From the NCBI RefSeq assembly GCF_001877785.1, contig NZ_MINN01000128.1, positions 1 through 64,000 of the forward strand: 64,000 bases of DNA, given 5' to 3'. Of the stretch, positions 1 to 7,825 are shown piece by piece (the first letter of the stretch is position 1; each line of letters begins with the position of its first letter). This DNA is from Rossellomorea aquimaris (GTDB taxonomy: Bacteria > Bacillota > Bacilli > Bacillales > Bacillaceae_B). The notes beneath the pieces are model-generated. The model was not told where the DNA came from. It did no database searches and saw only the letters and a list, made by a program, of their open reading frames with translations. The translations under genes and the position numbers were made by a program.

Positions 1-48
1 CATTTTAGCTACGTATTCTTTATATTCGTTTGTATAGTACTTTCCCAT
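1..48 (-). CDS. Transposase OrfA N-terminus (partial)
   Basis: Sixteen codons are visible, reading MGKYYTNEYKEYVAKM, which matches the usual start of IS3-family OrfA (a helix-turn-helix DNA-binding subunit, typically 'KxYxxEFKxxxVKxV'). An AAGGA ribosome binding site lies about nine bases upstream (minus strand, near 58-62). The gene continues beyond the left edge. The short length limits confidence. Confidence 0.55.
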   Translation of the reverse strand, partial: MGKYYTNEYKEYVAKM

Positions 49-119
49 GGATACACGTCCTTATTAATAATAGTTATAGTTATGCCCTATTATCATCTTT
101 GTGTGTCCACTTTTTAGAC
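1..119 (-). mobile_element. End of an IS3-like insertion element (partial)
   Basis: The left edge holds the 5' end of a transposase-like gene on the minus strand, followed outward by a TGTGTCCACTTTTTAGAC-like stretch (about 103-120) that resembles an IS3-group terminal inverted repeat. The rest of the element lies outside the window. The boundary is inferred from the abrupt start of the repeat array next to it; the opposite end and target duplication cannot be seen. Confidence 0.5.
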
Positions 120-132
120 TAACTTTAGTTTT

Positions 133-420
133 CGAAAGATTATTTAACAAAATTCGAAGATTAATGGTCAGAATTCAAAGATTAATGATGGTTTTTCAAA
201 GATTTCCGGGTGGAATTAAAAGATTCACTGGAGTCAAGCTGGCATACAGGCTAAAAAGAACCATTTTAACTGGGGCCAAGCTGGTATCTGGGCTTAAAAG
301 AACGAAATTTCACTGAAACAGTCTGGCATACGGGCTAATATAAACCCTTTTCAAAGAAGCCAGTCTGGTATAAAAGCCAACATGACCCTTATTCATCAAA
401 AACAGTCTGGTACACACCCC
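133..420. repeat. Degenerate tandem array, 21-bp then 42-bp period
   Basis: The motif AAAGATT recurs with its G at 138, 159, 180, 201 and 222, an exact 21-bp spacing. It is followed by (C)AAGCTGG or CAGTCTGG at 235, 277, 319, 361 and 403, an exact 42-bp spacing (2 x 21). The sequence between motifs varies. The array fills the gap between the IS end and the nitronate monooxygenase gene. Because 21 is a multiple of three, the array creates a spurious open frame with a seven-residue period. Confidence 0.85.
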
Positions 421-451
421 AAAATAATCCCTTTCCAAAGGAGGCATGAAT

Positions 452-1486
452 ATGAACGACTTGATGAAGCTGCTTTCAATAAAAAAACCAATCATCCAGG
501 CACCGATGGCCGGCGGAGCGGTGACGCCAAGGCTTGCAGCGGCTGTTTCAAATGCAGGCGGACTCGGCAGTATCGCCTCCGGTTATCTTAATCCCGATGT
601 ACTGGAAACTCAGCTGCTTGAGATGAAGCAGCAAACTGACCGTCCGTTTCAAGTGAATCTTTTTGTGCCAAAGCATGAAAAAGCACTTGAAGAAGAACAA
701 GTTCAAAGATGGAAGGGAATTATCCCCCATTCAGATAAAGCCCGTCCGTTTGCCTCCATCCAGGATGACTGGCAGGATTTCTATCAAAAAGTCGATTTAC
801 TACTAAAACACCAAGTGGAAATTTGTTCATTCACGTTCGACCTCCCTCCGGAAGATGCGGTGAAGAAATTGAAGGGCGCGGGCTGCATCCTGCTTGGGAC
901 TGCCTGTTCGGCGGAAGAAGCTATACTGATGGAAGAGCGGGGCATGGATGCAGTCGTCTTACAGGGAGTGGAAGCCGGCGGTCACCAGGGTGCATCTTTG
1001 CCAGAATCAAAGCCGGTTGAATTGCCCACGCTGATTACGGAGACTGTCGGCCGTATTGGCATTCCTGTAGTTGCGGCCGGCGGGATTACCGATGAAAAAG
1101 GTGTTAGGGAAGCCCTTGAACTCGGTGCACAATGCGTTCAAGCCGGCACCGCTTTTCTGGTTTGTAAAGAAAGCGCAGCACACCCGGTGCATAAGCAGCA
1201 GATCTTCAACGCTTCAGCATCGGATACCAGACTGACGAAAGTATTCTCAGGAAAAGAAGCACGCGGAATCGTGAATGCATGGATAAAAGAAAATGAACAT
1301 CGTGAACAGGACGCACTTCCTTATCCCTACCTCAATACATTGACAAAGCCGATGCGGCAGGAAGCTGCGAAACAAAATGATCCGTCCCGGATGTCTTTGT
1401 GGGCTGGCCAGGGTGTTGGACAATTGAATAGTGAGATGAGTGTTGAAGAATTGATGGAGCAATTGTGGAAAAGCAAGCAGAATTAA
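452..1486 (+). CDS. Nitronate monooxygenase / 2-nitropropane dioxygenase family flavoprotein
   Basis: FMN-dependent TIM-barrel enzyme of the nitronate monooxygenase family, cytosolic, expected to oxidise alkyl nitronates or act as a related flavin reductase. The 344-residue product has the family start PIIQAPMAGG, a central VEAGGHQG containing the catalytic His, and the FMN-phosphate loop PVVAAGGITD followed by GAQCVQAGTAFL. The ATG at 452 is chosen because AAAGGAGG (437-444) lies seven bases upstream; the in-frame ATG at 446 is too close to it. It is monocistronic and ends in a strong terminator. Substrate cannot be told from sequence; FabK-like enoyl reductases are a related alternative. 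Confidence 0.88.
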   Translation: MNDLMKLLSIKKPIIQAPMAGGAVTPRLAAAVSNAGGLGSIASGYLNPDVLETQLLEMKQQTDRPFQVNLFVPKHEKALEEEQVQRWKGIIPHSDKARPFASIQDDWQDFYQKVDLLLKHQVEICSFTFDLPPEDAVKKLKGAGCILLGTACSAEEAILMEERGMDAVVLQGVEAGGHQGASLPESKPVELPTLITETVGRIGIPVVAAGGITDEKGVREALELGAQCVQAGTAFLVCKESAAHPVHKQQIFNASASDTRLTKVFSGKEARGIVNAWIKENEHREQDALPYPYLNTLTKPMRQEAAKQNDPSRMSLWAGQGVGQLNSEMSVEELMEQLWKSKQN

Positions 1487-1494
1487 ATTGAAGC

Positions 1495-1536
1495 CCGTCC
1501 CAGCGCATGCAAATTCACACTGGGACGGCTTTTTTT
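1495..1536 (+). terminator. Intrinsic terminator
   Basis: The stem CCGTCCCAG/CTGGGACGG is followed by C and seven T. It ends the nitronate monooxygenase transcript and touches the stop codon of the convergent pyruvate oxidase gene. Confidence 0.9.
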
Positions 1537-3235
1537 ATAGTGGAGGCAGATCCAGCTTCCCTTCTTGAAACAGCTCCTTCACCATATGCTTCGTGTAACC
1601 GACTACTTGGGAAAATTCTAAGTTCCCCGGCATTGGTGCTTCATCTGCATCGACGACCACATCGACAATACATGGTTTGTTTTGCATCACGGCTTTTTGC
1701 AGGGAAGGGAGGAGATCCTCCGAGCGCTCGACCCGGTATCCCACACCGCCGCAGGCATCTGCGTATTTGGCGAAGTCCGGGTTGTGAAGATTGGTGCCGA
1801 ACTCGGCGTTGCCCATGACTTCCTGTTCGAATTTGATCATGGCGATTTTGTGGTTGTTCATGACGACTACTACCATCGGCAGGTCGTATTTCACTGCAGT
1901 CACGAAGTCGGCCATCATCATTCCAAAACCGCCGTCCCCGCACACGGCGAATACCTGTCTGTCGGGGTAAGCGATTTTTCCTGCGATTGCACCCGGGAGG
2001 CCGCAGCCGAGTGTGGCGAGCCAGCTGGAAATGACGAATGATTGATTTGTCATATGGAAATGCCTCGCCATCCACACCGTGACGTTCCCCACATCCACTG
2101 ACATGACCGCATCATCAGACGCCACCTGCTGCAGCGCACGGACGAGATGCTGCGGCTTGATCGGTTCGGATTCGTCCGCTTCCTGCTTTTCGAGTTTTTC
2201 CCACCACTTGTTCATCCGTTCTTGATTCTTTTCTAAAAACTCCCGGTCTTCCTTCCTGGAAATCTGATCGGTGATCCATCTGAGGGTTGCACCTGCATCC
2301 CCGGCAAGTCCGGCATCCACCGGGACGCGCTTTCCGATCTGGGTCGGGTCGATGTCGATTTGGATGGTCTTTGCATGTTCAGGCAGGAATCCCGTGAACG
2401 GGAATGAGGTACCGATCATCATAAGCAGATCCGCTTCCTGCATCGCTTCATATGACGGCTTCGTTCCGATCAGGCCGAGACCGCCGAGACAGTACGGGTG
2501 CTTATCTGGGATGACCCCTTTTCCGGGCAGAGTCAAAACAACAGGAGCGCCTATTTTTTCAGCAAAAGCAAGCAGGGTTTCCCGCTCTCCGTGAACGCCA
2601 TTTCCTGCTAGGATGACCGGCCGTTCAGCCTGTTCAATCAGTACTTTCACCTTGTTCAGATCATCCTTCAGCGGTGCAAGTTCCTGTTTGACGGTAAAAT
2701 TGGTCGTTACCCGCGCTTCTTTTCCGACTTCAAAACGCGGGATGTCATCCGGAATGGTCAGAACGGCCACCCCTTTTTTCGCATAAGCGGTACGGATCGC
2801 CTGGTTGACGACGGCCGGCAGCTGCTCGGCCGACATGATGCGCTGATTGTAGACAGCGACGTCGTCGAACAGTCTGTCGAGATTCACCTCCTGGAAATAG
2901 TCCATCCCCATCAAATCCGATTCGACCTGGCCCGTGATCGCGAGGACCGGGGCTTTGTCGAGTTTCGCATCATATAATCCATTCAACAGATGGATGGCAC
3001 CCGGGCCGGCGATCGCCGTGCACACGCCAAGTTTCCCTGTCAATTTTGCATAGGCGGCAGCGGCCAGCGCACCGGCCTCCTCATGGCGTACTTGAATGAA
3101 TTTAATCTTATTCTTCGCTTTCCGCAAAGGCTCGATGATGGAATTGATCGAGTCGCCCGGCATTCCATAGATATGGTCGACGCCCCATTCGATCAGCTGC
3201 TCGATTAATTTTTCACCTGCGGTTTGTTTGAACAT
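1535..3235 (-). CDS. ydaP: Thiamine-pyrophosphate-dependent pyruvate oxidase (YdaP/CidC type)
   Basis: ThDP- and FAD-dependent oxidase, expected to convert pyruvate to acetate and CO2. The roughly 566-residue length is normal for the family. The N-terminal ThDP domain carries the catalytic Glu in VRHEEAGA (about residue 50), the central FAD domain holds ILAGNGVHG, and the C-terminal domain has the ThDP/Mg motif GDGGFGMMMADF...NN. The ATG at 3235 is preferred over an adjacent GTG because GAGGTG (3244-3249) is eight bases upstream. It is transcribed alone, convergent with the preceding gene. The general ThDP family is certain; assignment to YdaP rests on remembered overall similarity, and acetolactate synthase is less likely. 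Confidence 0.87.
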   Translation of the reverse strand: MFKQTAGEKLIEQLIEWGVDHIYGMPGDSINSIIEPLRKAKNKIKFIQVRHEEAGALAAAAYAKLTGKLGVCTAIAGPGAIHLLNGLYDAKLDKAPVLAITGQVESDLMGMDYFQEVNLDRLFDDVAVYNQRIMSAEQLPAVVNQAIRTAYAKKGVAVLTIPDDIPRFEVGKEARVTTNFTVKQELAPLKDDLNKVKVLIEQAERPVILAGNGVHGERETLLAFAEKIGAPVVLTLPGKGVIPDKHPYCLGGLGLIGTKPSYEAMQEADLLMMIGTSFPFTGFLPEHAKTIQIDIDPTQIGKRVPVDAGLAGDAGATLRWITDQISRKEDREFLEKNQERMNKWWEKLEKQEADESEPIKPQHLVRALQQVASDDAVMSVDVGNVTVWMARHFHMTNQSFVISSWLATLGCGLPGAIAGKIAYPDRQVFAVCGDGGFGMMMADFVTAVKYDLPMVVVVMNNHKIAMIKFEQEVMGNAEFGTNLHNPDFAKYADACGGVGYRVERSEDLLPSLQKAVMQNKPCIVDVVVDADEAPMPGNLEFSQVVGYTKHMVKELFQEGKLDLPPL

Positions 3236-3344
3236 CACACGTTCACCTCTTCATATATAGATAAGATTAGTGTGATACATTCCGGTGAAAATAATTCTTT
3301 CCTTGGATGCGCATACTGAAAAAAACGGAGCAGGATGATGAGTG

Positions 3345-4115
3345 ATGAAGAAAATTGTGTTTATCCGGCACGGAGAGAGCCGCTTTAATCTTGAACACCG
3401 GTTTACAGGCTGGACGGATGTAGACCTGACTGATGACGGCTATAAAGAGGCAAGGATTGCGGGGGCCATTCTGAAAAAACATGGCTATCTCTTTGATGTG
3501 GCGCACACATCGGTCTTGAAGCGTGCGATCAGGACGCTTTGGATCATGCTCCATGAGGTGGATCTTGTATGGATCCCGGTCTATAAATCCTGGAGACTGA
3601 ACGAACGGCATTACGGCGGGCTGCAGGGACTCGATAAGGATGAGGTCAGGGAACAGTTTGGCGAGGAACAGGTTTATGAATGGAGGAGGTCCGCAGATGT
3701 GAGGCCTCCGGACAGCTCTGCCGATGCGCACCAAAAGGACCTGTCCGACCCTAAATACGCTTCGATTGGAGAGGGAAATGTCCCGCTTTCGGAAACACTG
3801 CTGGATACCGAGAGGAGGGCGATTGTATATTGGAACGAAACCATTGCGCCGAGCATCCAGAGGAACCAGCGTGTACTTATATCCGCCCACGGCAACACTC
3901 TCCGGGCACTCGTCAAACATCTCGATCACATCCCTAATGACGGCATTGTCACACTTAATGTCCCGAACGGCATCCCGCTCGTCTACGAATTGGATGACGA
4001 CCTCCAGCCGATCAGGCACTACTACCTGAACGAAGACGGGGAAATGCCCGAAGGCGAGGTGCCGAAGCATATTGACCTGGACGACCCTGAGTTTGATTTT
4101 CATTGGATGGGATGA
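3345..4115 (+). CDS. gpmA: 2,3-bisphosphoglycerate-dependent phosphoglycerate mutase
   Basis: Glycolytic and gluconeogenic interconversion of 3- and 2-phosphoglycerate by the cofactor-dependent (histidine phosphatase) enzyme. The 256-residue protein starts with [10 protein letters not shown] (phosphorylated His), contains [10 protein letters not shown] (the family ERHYG signature) and the second catalytic His in [10 protein letters not shown]. It is full length. ATG 3345 is preferred to the overlapping GTG. Bacilli usually rely on the cofactor-independent enzyme GpmI, so this is probably an additional isozyme. It is followed by a GGGACAGGTACC-type element that also forms a terminator-like hairpin. 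Confidence 0.93.
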   Translation: MKKIVFIRHGESRFNLEHRFTGWTDVDLTDDGYKEARIAGAILKKHGYLFDVAHTSVLKRAIRTLWIMLHEVDLVWIPVYKSWRLNERHYGGLQGLDKDEVREQFGEEQVYEWRRSADVRPPDSSADAHQKDLSDPKYASIGEGNVPLSETLLDTERRAIVYWNETIAPSIQRNQRVLISAHGNTLRALVKHLDHIPNDGIVTLNVPNGIPLVYELDDDLQPIRHYYLNEDGEMPEGEVPKHIDLDDPEFDFHWMG

Positions 4116-4176
4116 GCGGGTCGGATTCGGGTCGTTCCCCGGGTCAGGGGACAGGTACCGCGGCCCGCTTTTTGGT
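4116..4176 (+). repeat. GGGACAGGTACC element, terminator-like
   Basis: Copy of the dispersed near-palindromic element (core GGGACAGGTACCGCGG) directly after the phosphoglycerate mutase stop. GCGGG near 4115 can pair with CCCGC before TTTTT, so it may terminate that transcript. Confidence 0.7.
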
Positions 4177-4271
4177 CAGAAGATTGGAAGAGTTTATGCC
4201 ATGTGTGGTTTCGAGGCTAAAATAAATACGGCACAATGAATACAAACGCCGCATACAGGAGTTCTTATAGT

Positions 4272-4675
4272 ATGGAGGATATTTTGATCACAGCAGTAAG
4301 GTCTATCATTAGTTTTATCGTGTTATTACTTGTCACCTTCACGGTCGGCAAGCATATTAATTCGCATAAGAATCATTATAGTTTTGCGTTATCCGTAACG
4401 ATTGGTTCATTGATAGCGAATATGGCCTTCAATCTCGATATCAAACTTACATATATGTTCATATCCTACATCACACTGATCGCTGTATTTTATCTTGCCA
4501 TGGTTCTATCCACCAAAAGCCGGAAGTTGAGAAAATGGATTTCCGGCGGACCTACCGTTTTAATCGAGAAAGGCAAGGTTTTGGACCATAATCTGAAGAA
4601 GCTGAAATATACGATTGATGATATGAACCAGCTTTTATGGGGAAAGATGTGTTTGATATAACCCAGGTGGAATAG
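4272..4675 (+). pseudogene. YetF/DUF421 membrane protein, frameshifted and truncated
   Basis: The product has three predicted membrane segments in its first ~90 residues and then the start of the DUF421 soluble domain (GGPTVLIEKGKVL...LKYTIDDMNQ), as in B. subtilis YetF. The frame then derails into MCLI-stop at 4661, while the expected continuation FDITQVE is present one frame over at 4652-4672, ending in TAG at 4675. Removing two bases near 4645 would restore 'KVFDITQVE'. Even then the protein would lack the distal part of the domain. The ATG at 4272 has CAGGAG upstream; a further ATG at 4236 is in frame. Probably non-functional. Confidence 0.75.
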
Positions 4676-4745
4676 GGAGTCATAAAAAGTTAAGGCCAGG
4701 CCCAACACCCATTAAAGTTTATATGCGGAGGGGCTGGCCGGTGAT

Positions 4746-5107
4746 TTAGTTCGGGATGGCTTCCAGTTTGCCGTTTACGATGTTGCCACAACCGCTGATT
4801 TTAATTTGATAATTCACTGGCGGTATGTTGAGCGTCCTGCTGAAAGTTCCTTGTTGTTTGATGACGATCTTATCAAAAGTCTGATCGGACCAGTTTCCTT
4901 TTTTACAAGTTCATATTGAATGCCTGATTTATTTGGGTTTGATTGTTCGCCTTTCAGGATGATGCCGTTCTCTCCTGCATTGATAGCGGGTGTGTAGCTG
5001 ACAGGAATGTCGAGGCCTACTTTCCATTTCATAAAGGTATCTGCACTTGCTCCTGAGATCTTAATAGAGAGCGAAACCGCAGGAATCGCGATGGTAATAA
5101 GTTTATT
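4746..5107 (-). pseudogene. Remnant of a small secreted protein gene, frameshifted
   Basis: On the minus strand a GAAGGAG site (about 5112-5118) precedes codons reading KLITIAIPAVSLSIKISG, a signal-peptide-like segment, but there is no ATG, GTG or TTG at the expected start. The frame continues through MKWKVGLDIPVSYTPAINAG and is broken at an A6 run near 4903-4908. The neighbouring frame continues as NWSDQTFDKIVIKQQ and SGCGNIVNGKLEAIPN to TAA at 4746-4748. 'KISG' occurs near both ends. I do not recognise the family. Either a decayed gene or one with an indel in the assembly. Confidence 0.5.
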
Positions 5108-5150
5108 GGATCTCCTTCAAAAAAAGAGGATTATCATATGTAACTGGAAT

Positions 5151-5179
5151 AAAAAAACTCCCGTTAAAAAACAGGAGTC
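5151..5179 (-). terminator. Intrinsic terminator for the PepSY gene
   Basis: On the minus strand ACTCC...GGAGT is followed by seven T, immediately downstream of the PepSY stop codon. Confidence 0.75.
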
Positions 5180-5187
5180 AGGCAGAA

Positions 5188-5505
5188 TTAATTATTATTT
5201 TCTTTTTCCACTTTTAATACTTTTCCGGTGTTAGCATCGATTTTTACTTCAAACAGCTTGGTTGGTGTTTTCACATCTACTTCATAGACTTGCACCCCGT
5301 TATCTGTTTCAAGCTCTACCTTAACGACGGTCCCTTGAATTTGTTTCAGGGCAATTTCCTTTGCTTGGGATTCAGTGATTTGATTTTGTGCGACGGATTG
5401 TGTGCCCGTTTCAGAAAGGGCAGCTGCGCCTGCTGTTCCGGTTATGGACAGCAGTCCAATGGTTGTAAGTCCTGCAATCATCTGTTTCTTATTCAATGAA
5501 TTCAC
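5188..5505 (-). CDS. Secreted PepSY-domain protein
   Basis: A 105-residue protein with a signal peptide (KKQMIAGLTTIGLLSITGTAGAAA, likely cleaved after AGA or GAA) followed by one PepSY domain: ITESQAKEIALKQI, then VVKVELETDNGVQVYEVDVKT and the closing FEVKIDANTGKVLKVE. PepSY domains are extracellular and often act as inhibitory or metal-peptidase-associated modules. No protease gene is adjacent. AAAGGAG lies eight bases before the ATG. It is followed by its own terminator. Function is unknown beyond the fold. Confidence 0.85.
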   Translation of the reverse strand: MNSLNKKQMIAGLTTIGLLSITGTAGAAALSETGTQSVAQNQITESQAKEIALKQIQGTVVKVELETDNGVQVYEVDVKTPTKLFEVKIDANTGKVLKVEKENNN

Positions 5506-5614
5506 TCCTTTCTTTCATTAGGTTCTGTAGAAGAAAGGGAATTATTCGTTCAAAGCATAAGATTGTTTGAATTTCATACACTTTAATACTAGTGAATGGA
5601 GGAGGGGATTTTGC

Positions 5615-6103
5615 TTGAGCGTGACTGAGATGATACGGGGCAGGCTTTATATCAATGGAAAGCTGTCCGCTGAAGATTGGGCGTTTGTCGAGAAACATAT
5701 TGCAGCCATCGTGAATTTAAGGACGAAGCCTGATGTTCCGCCTTTCAACTTCTCTCACCGATTCATGATTTGGACACCCGTCACCATACAGAAGGAACCG
5801 GACATTCGCTGGGTTGATACGTTAATGGCACAGGTTAATCACTTGTTTGATGGGGGCTATCCAATCCTTATCCACGATACAATCGGAGTGCAGCGGCTTG
5901 GCTTTGTCATTGCGGCATTTTATATGTATCGTTTTCGACTGAGCAGCAAAGATGCACTTGCTTCAGTCCGTCAGAAAAAAGGGGATCTTGAGCCGACCCC
6001 AAATTATTTAAAATTGCTGGATGACTATCAGCTTCATTTGGGAATCCGTGACCAAAGGTTACGGGCACGAAAAGATTTTCATTTTCCCATAAATATAGTA
6101 TGA
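5615..6103 (+). CDS. Tyrosine-phosphatase-like protein lacking the catalytic cysteine
   Basis: The roughly 162-residue protein has the layout of a small dual-specificity phosphatase, but the P-loop reads IHDTIGVQRLG where active enzymes have HCxxGxxR: the nucleophilic Cys is Asp, while His, Gly and Arg are kept. The DVPPFN...WTPV region before it suits the general-acid loop. The TTG at 5615 is chosen because GGAGGAGGGG (5598-5607) lies seven bases upstream. It may bind phosphoprotein without hydrolysis, or use different chemistry. It lies just upstream of the fluoride riboswitch but is probably transcribed separately. Confidence 0.65.
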   Translation: MSVTEMIRGRLYINGKLSAEDWAFVEKHIAAIVNLRTKPDVPPFNFSHRFMIWTPVTIQKEPDIRWVDTLMAQVNHLFDGGYPILIHDTIGVQRLGFVIAAFYMYRFRLSSKDALASVRQKKGDLEPTPNYLKLLDDYQLHLGIRDQRLRARKDFHFPINIV

Positions 6104-6114
6104 TAATCTTGGAA

Positions 6115-6199
6115 AACATACAGGTGATGGAGTTCACCTTTAACCGCCGGAAGGCTAATGACTCCTGTCAGTGCTCTGTTGCTGGCAGGAGTCTTTTTT
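6115..6199 (+). promoter_or_regulatory. Fluoride riboswitch (crcB motif) with terminator
   Basis: The aptamer hallmarks are AGGTGATGGAGTTCACCT (6122-6139), AACCGCC and the conserved GGCTAATGACTCCTG (6153-6167). GGAGT at 6129-6133 can pair with GACTCC (P1), and the same GACTCCTG forms the 5' arm of the hairpin GACTCCTGTCAG/CTGGCAGGAGTC followed by six T (6194-6199). The two pairings are exclusive, giving a transcriptional ON switch: fluoride stabilises the aptamer and read-through into the two fluoride channel genes. The layout matches the known Bacillus crcB riboswitch. Confidence 0.93.
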
Positions 6200-6247
6200 A
6201 TTAATGGTAAAATTTGTATTTATTTGTTCGGGTTTGGAGGAATTGTG

Positions 6248-6628
6248 ATGATATCATATCTGTTGGTCGGACTTGCAGGCTCGCTTGGGGCGATGCTCCG
6301 CTACTGGGTCGGCTATGCGTTTTTTGATGAAAGCGGCATGTTCCCGTATGCGACGCTTACGGTCAATTTGATCGGCAGCTTTGTGCTTGCCCTTTTTACA
6401 ACAGCGTTTGTCAGGAAGTTCTCACTGCCGGGGCATGTAAAAACGGCGATCGGGACCGGATTCATCGGTTCATTTACGACGTTTTCGACTTTGAGCGTAG
6501 AAACGGTGACCCTTTTTGAGAATGGACACATCTTATTGGGTGCGGTTTATATTTTTGTTAGTATTCTCGGAGGATTGGCGATGAGCCGGATTGGATTCCG
6601 CATGCAGAAAGGGGAGGCGGTGAGATGA
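6248..6628 (+). CDS. crcB: Fluoride channel subunit CrcB/FluC 1
   Basis: Small four-helix membrane protein of the Fluc family that exports fluoride down its gradient as a dual-topology dimer. The 126-residue product has GSLGAMLRYWVGY near the N-terminus, the pore signature TLTVNLIGSFVL, and GFIGSFTTFSTLS (the phenylalanine-box and central Na+ region). ATG 6248 follows GGAGG (6236-6240) by seven bases; an adjacent GTG is closer. It overlaps the second channel gene by ATGA and both sit behind the fluoride riboswitch. Paired genes in firmicutes usually form a heterodimer of oppositely oriented subunits. Confidence 0.94.
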   Translation: MISYLLVGLAGSLGAMLRYWVGYAFFDESGMFPYATLTVNLIGSFVLALFTTAFVRKFSLPGHVKTAIGTGFIGSFTTFSTLSVETVTLFENGHILLGAVYIFVSILGGLAMSRIGFRMQKGEAVR

Positions 6629-6993
6629 GTATATTCACCTTATTACTGGTGGGGATCGGCGGTTTTTTTGGGGCCATCGCCCGCTTTTCAGCCAGCCAAT
6701 ATTTCAACAAAAACCATACCTTCCGTCTGCCGGCAGCCACGCTGTTCGTGAATATTCTTGGTTCTCTCCTGCTGGGGCTGCTGATCGGAAAAGGGACCGG
6801 CGAAGTGTGGAGCCTCCTGCTGGGCACGGGATTCATAGGCTCATTCACGACCTTTTCCACGTTCAAGCTTGAAGGGATCCAGCTCCATGCCGACAGAAGA
6901 AGAAAGGACTTCATCCTGTATAACGTAATTTGTTACGGCGGCGGAATCCTGCTTGCATTTGTCGGATATGAGATTGGGCGATTGTTTGTATAG
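6625..6993 (+). CDS. crcB: Fluoride channel subunit CrcB/FluC 2
   Basis: Second Fluc subunit, 122 residues, with GIGGFFGAIARFSAS, TLFVNILGSLLLG and GFIGSFTTFSTFKLE, the same three signatures as its neighbour. It starts within the stop of the first subunit (ATGA), implying translational coupling and a heteromeric channel. The two proteins differ in their loop charges, as expected of a pair with opposite membrane orientation. Expression is set by the upstream fluoride riboswitch. Confidence 0.94.
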   Translation: MSIFTLLLVGIGGFFGAIARFSASQYFNKNHTFRLPAATLFVNILGSLLLGLLIGKGTGEVWSLLLGTGFIGSFTTFSTFKLEGIQLHADRRRKDFILYNVICYGGGILLAFVGYEIGRLFV

Positions 6994-7004
6994 GCAGGCC
7001 GGGT

Positions 7005-7046
7005 GAACCAGGGGTGAACCAGAGGGACAGGTACCGCGGCTCATTT
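7005..7046 (+). repeat. GGGACAGGTACC element
   Basis: Core GAGGGACAGGTACCGCGGCTC shortly after the second fluoride channel gene, with TGAACC...GGCTCA flanks and a TTTTTAT tail, so it can act as a weak terminator. Confidence 0.7.
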
Positions 7047-7152
7047 TTATGTTGGAGAAGTGGTTTTTTTCTTCCCTCCGGACGTAGAATATTGGTAGTA
7101 AATACACATGACCATATAAAGCTGTGGAAGCTATAAGAACGGGGGTGGCGGA

Positions 7153-7680
7153 ATGTTTGAGCACTTTGATTTTGCCCGGATTTTAGGTGATCGGAGCAAA
7201 GAAGAGCCTTTGGTGGTGATGATGTGCGGAGTCGCCGGATCGGGGAAGACCACGTTTTCTAAAGGGTTGGAGAAGGAAGGCTTTGTGCGTCTTTCCATTG
7301 ATGAAGAAATCTGGGCGACCAGGGGCAGGTACGGAGTGGATTTCCCTATTGAAAAAATCGAGGAGTACAAAAAAGAAGCGGAAGAGACTTTGCGAAACAG
7401 GTTAATCTGGCTGATGAGCCAGAAGCAGGAAGTGGTTATTGATTTCAGCTTCTGGGACCGTGCCAGGAGGGACCGTTATAAAAAACTCATTGAAGATTCC
7501 GGCGGCAAGTGGAAACTCATTTACTTGAAGGTACACCCGGATGATTTGCGCGAACGGCTCGCCTTGCGTAATCAACGGTTTGATGCAAACTCGTTTCCCA
7601 TTTCGGAAGAGCTGTTGACTTTATATCTTAGAGGGTTTGAAATTCCTGAAGAAGAAGGGGAAATGGTTGTTGAAAACTAA
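7153..7680 (+). CDS. P-loop kinase-like ATPase
   Basis: A 175-residue protein with a Walker A motif GVAGSGKTT (about residues 26-34) close to the N-terminus, a RLSIDEEIW segment after it and VVIDFSFWDRARRDRY, the layout of zeta-toxin/chloramphenicol-phosphotransferase-like or gluconate-kinase-like small kinases. The C-terminal RERLALRNQRFD resembles a LID Arg region. GGGGTGG lies upstream of the ATG. It stands alone; substrate is not predictable. Two other small P-loop kinases occur at 36.9 and 37.5 kb. Confidence 0.75.
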   Translation: MFEHFDFARILGDRSKEEPLVVMMCGVAGSGKTTFSKGLEKEGFVRLSIDEEIWATRGRYGVDFPIEKIEEYKKEAEETLRNRLIWLMSQKQEVVIDFSFWDRARRDRYKKLIEDSGGKWKLIYLKVHPDDLRERLALRNQRFDANSFPISEELLTLYLRGFEIPEEEGEMVVEN

Positions 7681-7771
7681 AGCCGCGCATATATATTATT
7701 TTTTTCATAGTATCCTATTGATTTCCCATTTCCCATATGTTACCTTTATCTAAATTCAGAGGTGAGTAATA

Positions 7772-7825
7772 ATGGTTAACGCGATACAGAAATCATTCTT
7801 ACAACTACATCATCATATCGAGTAA
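7772..7825 (+). CDS. Histidine-rich leader peptide
   Basis: A 17-codon frame, MVNAIQKSFLQLHHHIE, with AGAGGTGAG (7758-7766) at proper spacing before its ATG. Codons 13-15 (7808-7816) are three consecutive His (CAT CAT CAT), directly before a stable hairpin, and the next full gene encodes a histidyl-tRNA synthetase. This is the arrangement of ribosome-mediated attenuation leaders of amino-acid operons. The stop codon TAA (7823-7825) overlaps the first arm of the downstream hairpin. Too short for routine gene calling; the assignment comes from the combination of RBS, His run, hairpins and target gene. Confidence 0.8.
   Translation: MVNAIQKSFLQLHHHIE

Noticed and set aside
101..316. A 71-residue open frame with a seven-residue period
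   Set aside because: It is produced by the 21-bp array (21 = 7 codons); it has no ribosome binding site and no related protein, and the other arrays with 20-bp period cannot be coding.
1641..2075. Long frames on either strand within the pyruvate oxidase gene
   Set aside because: They overlap a clear enzyme gene, lack ribosome binding sites and have no recognisable domain.
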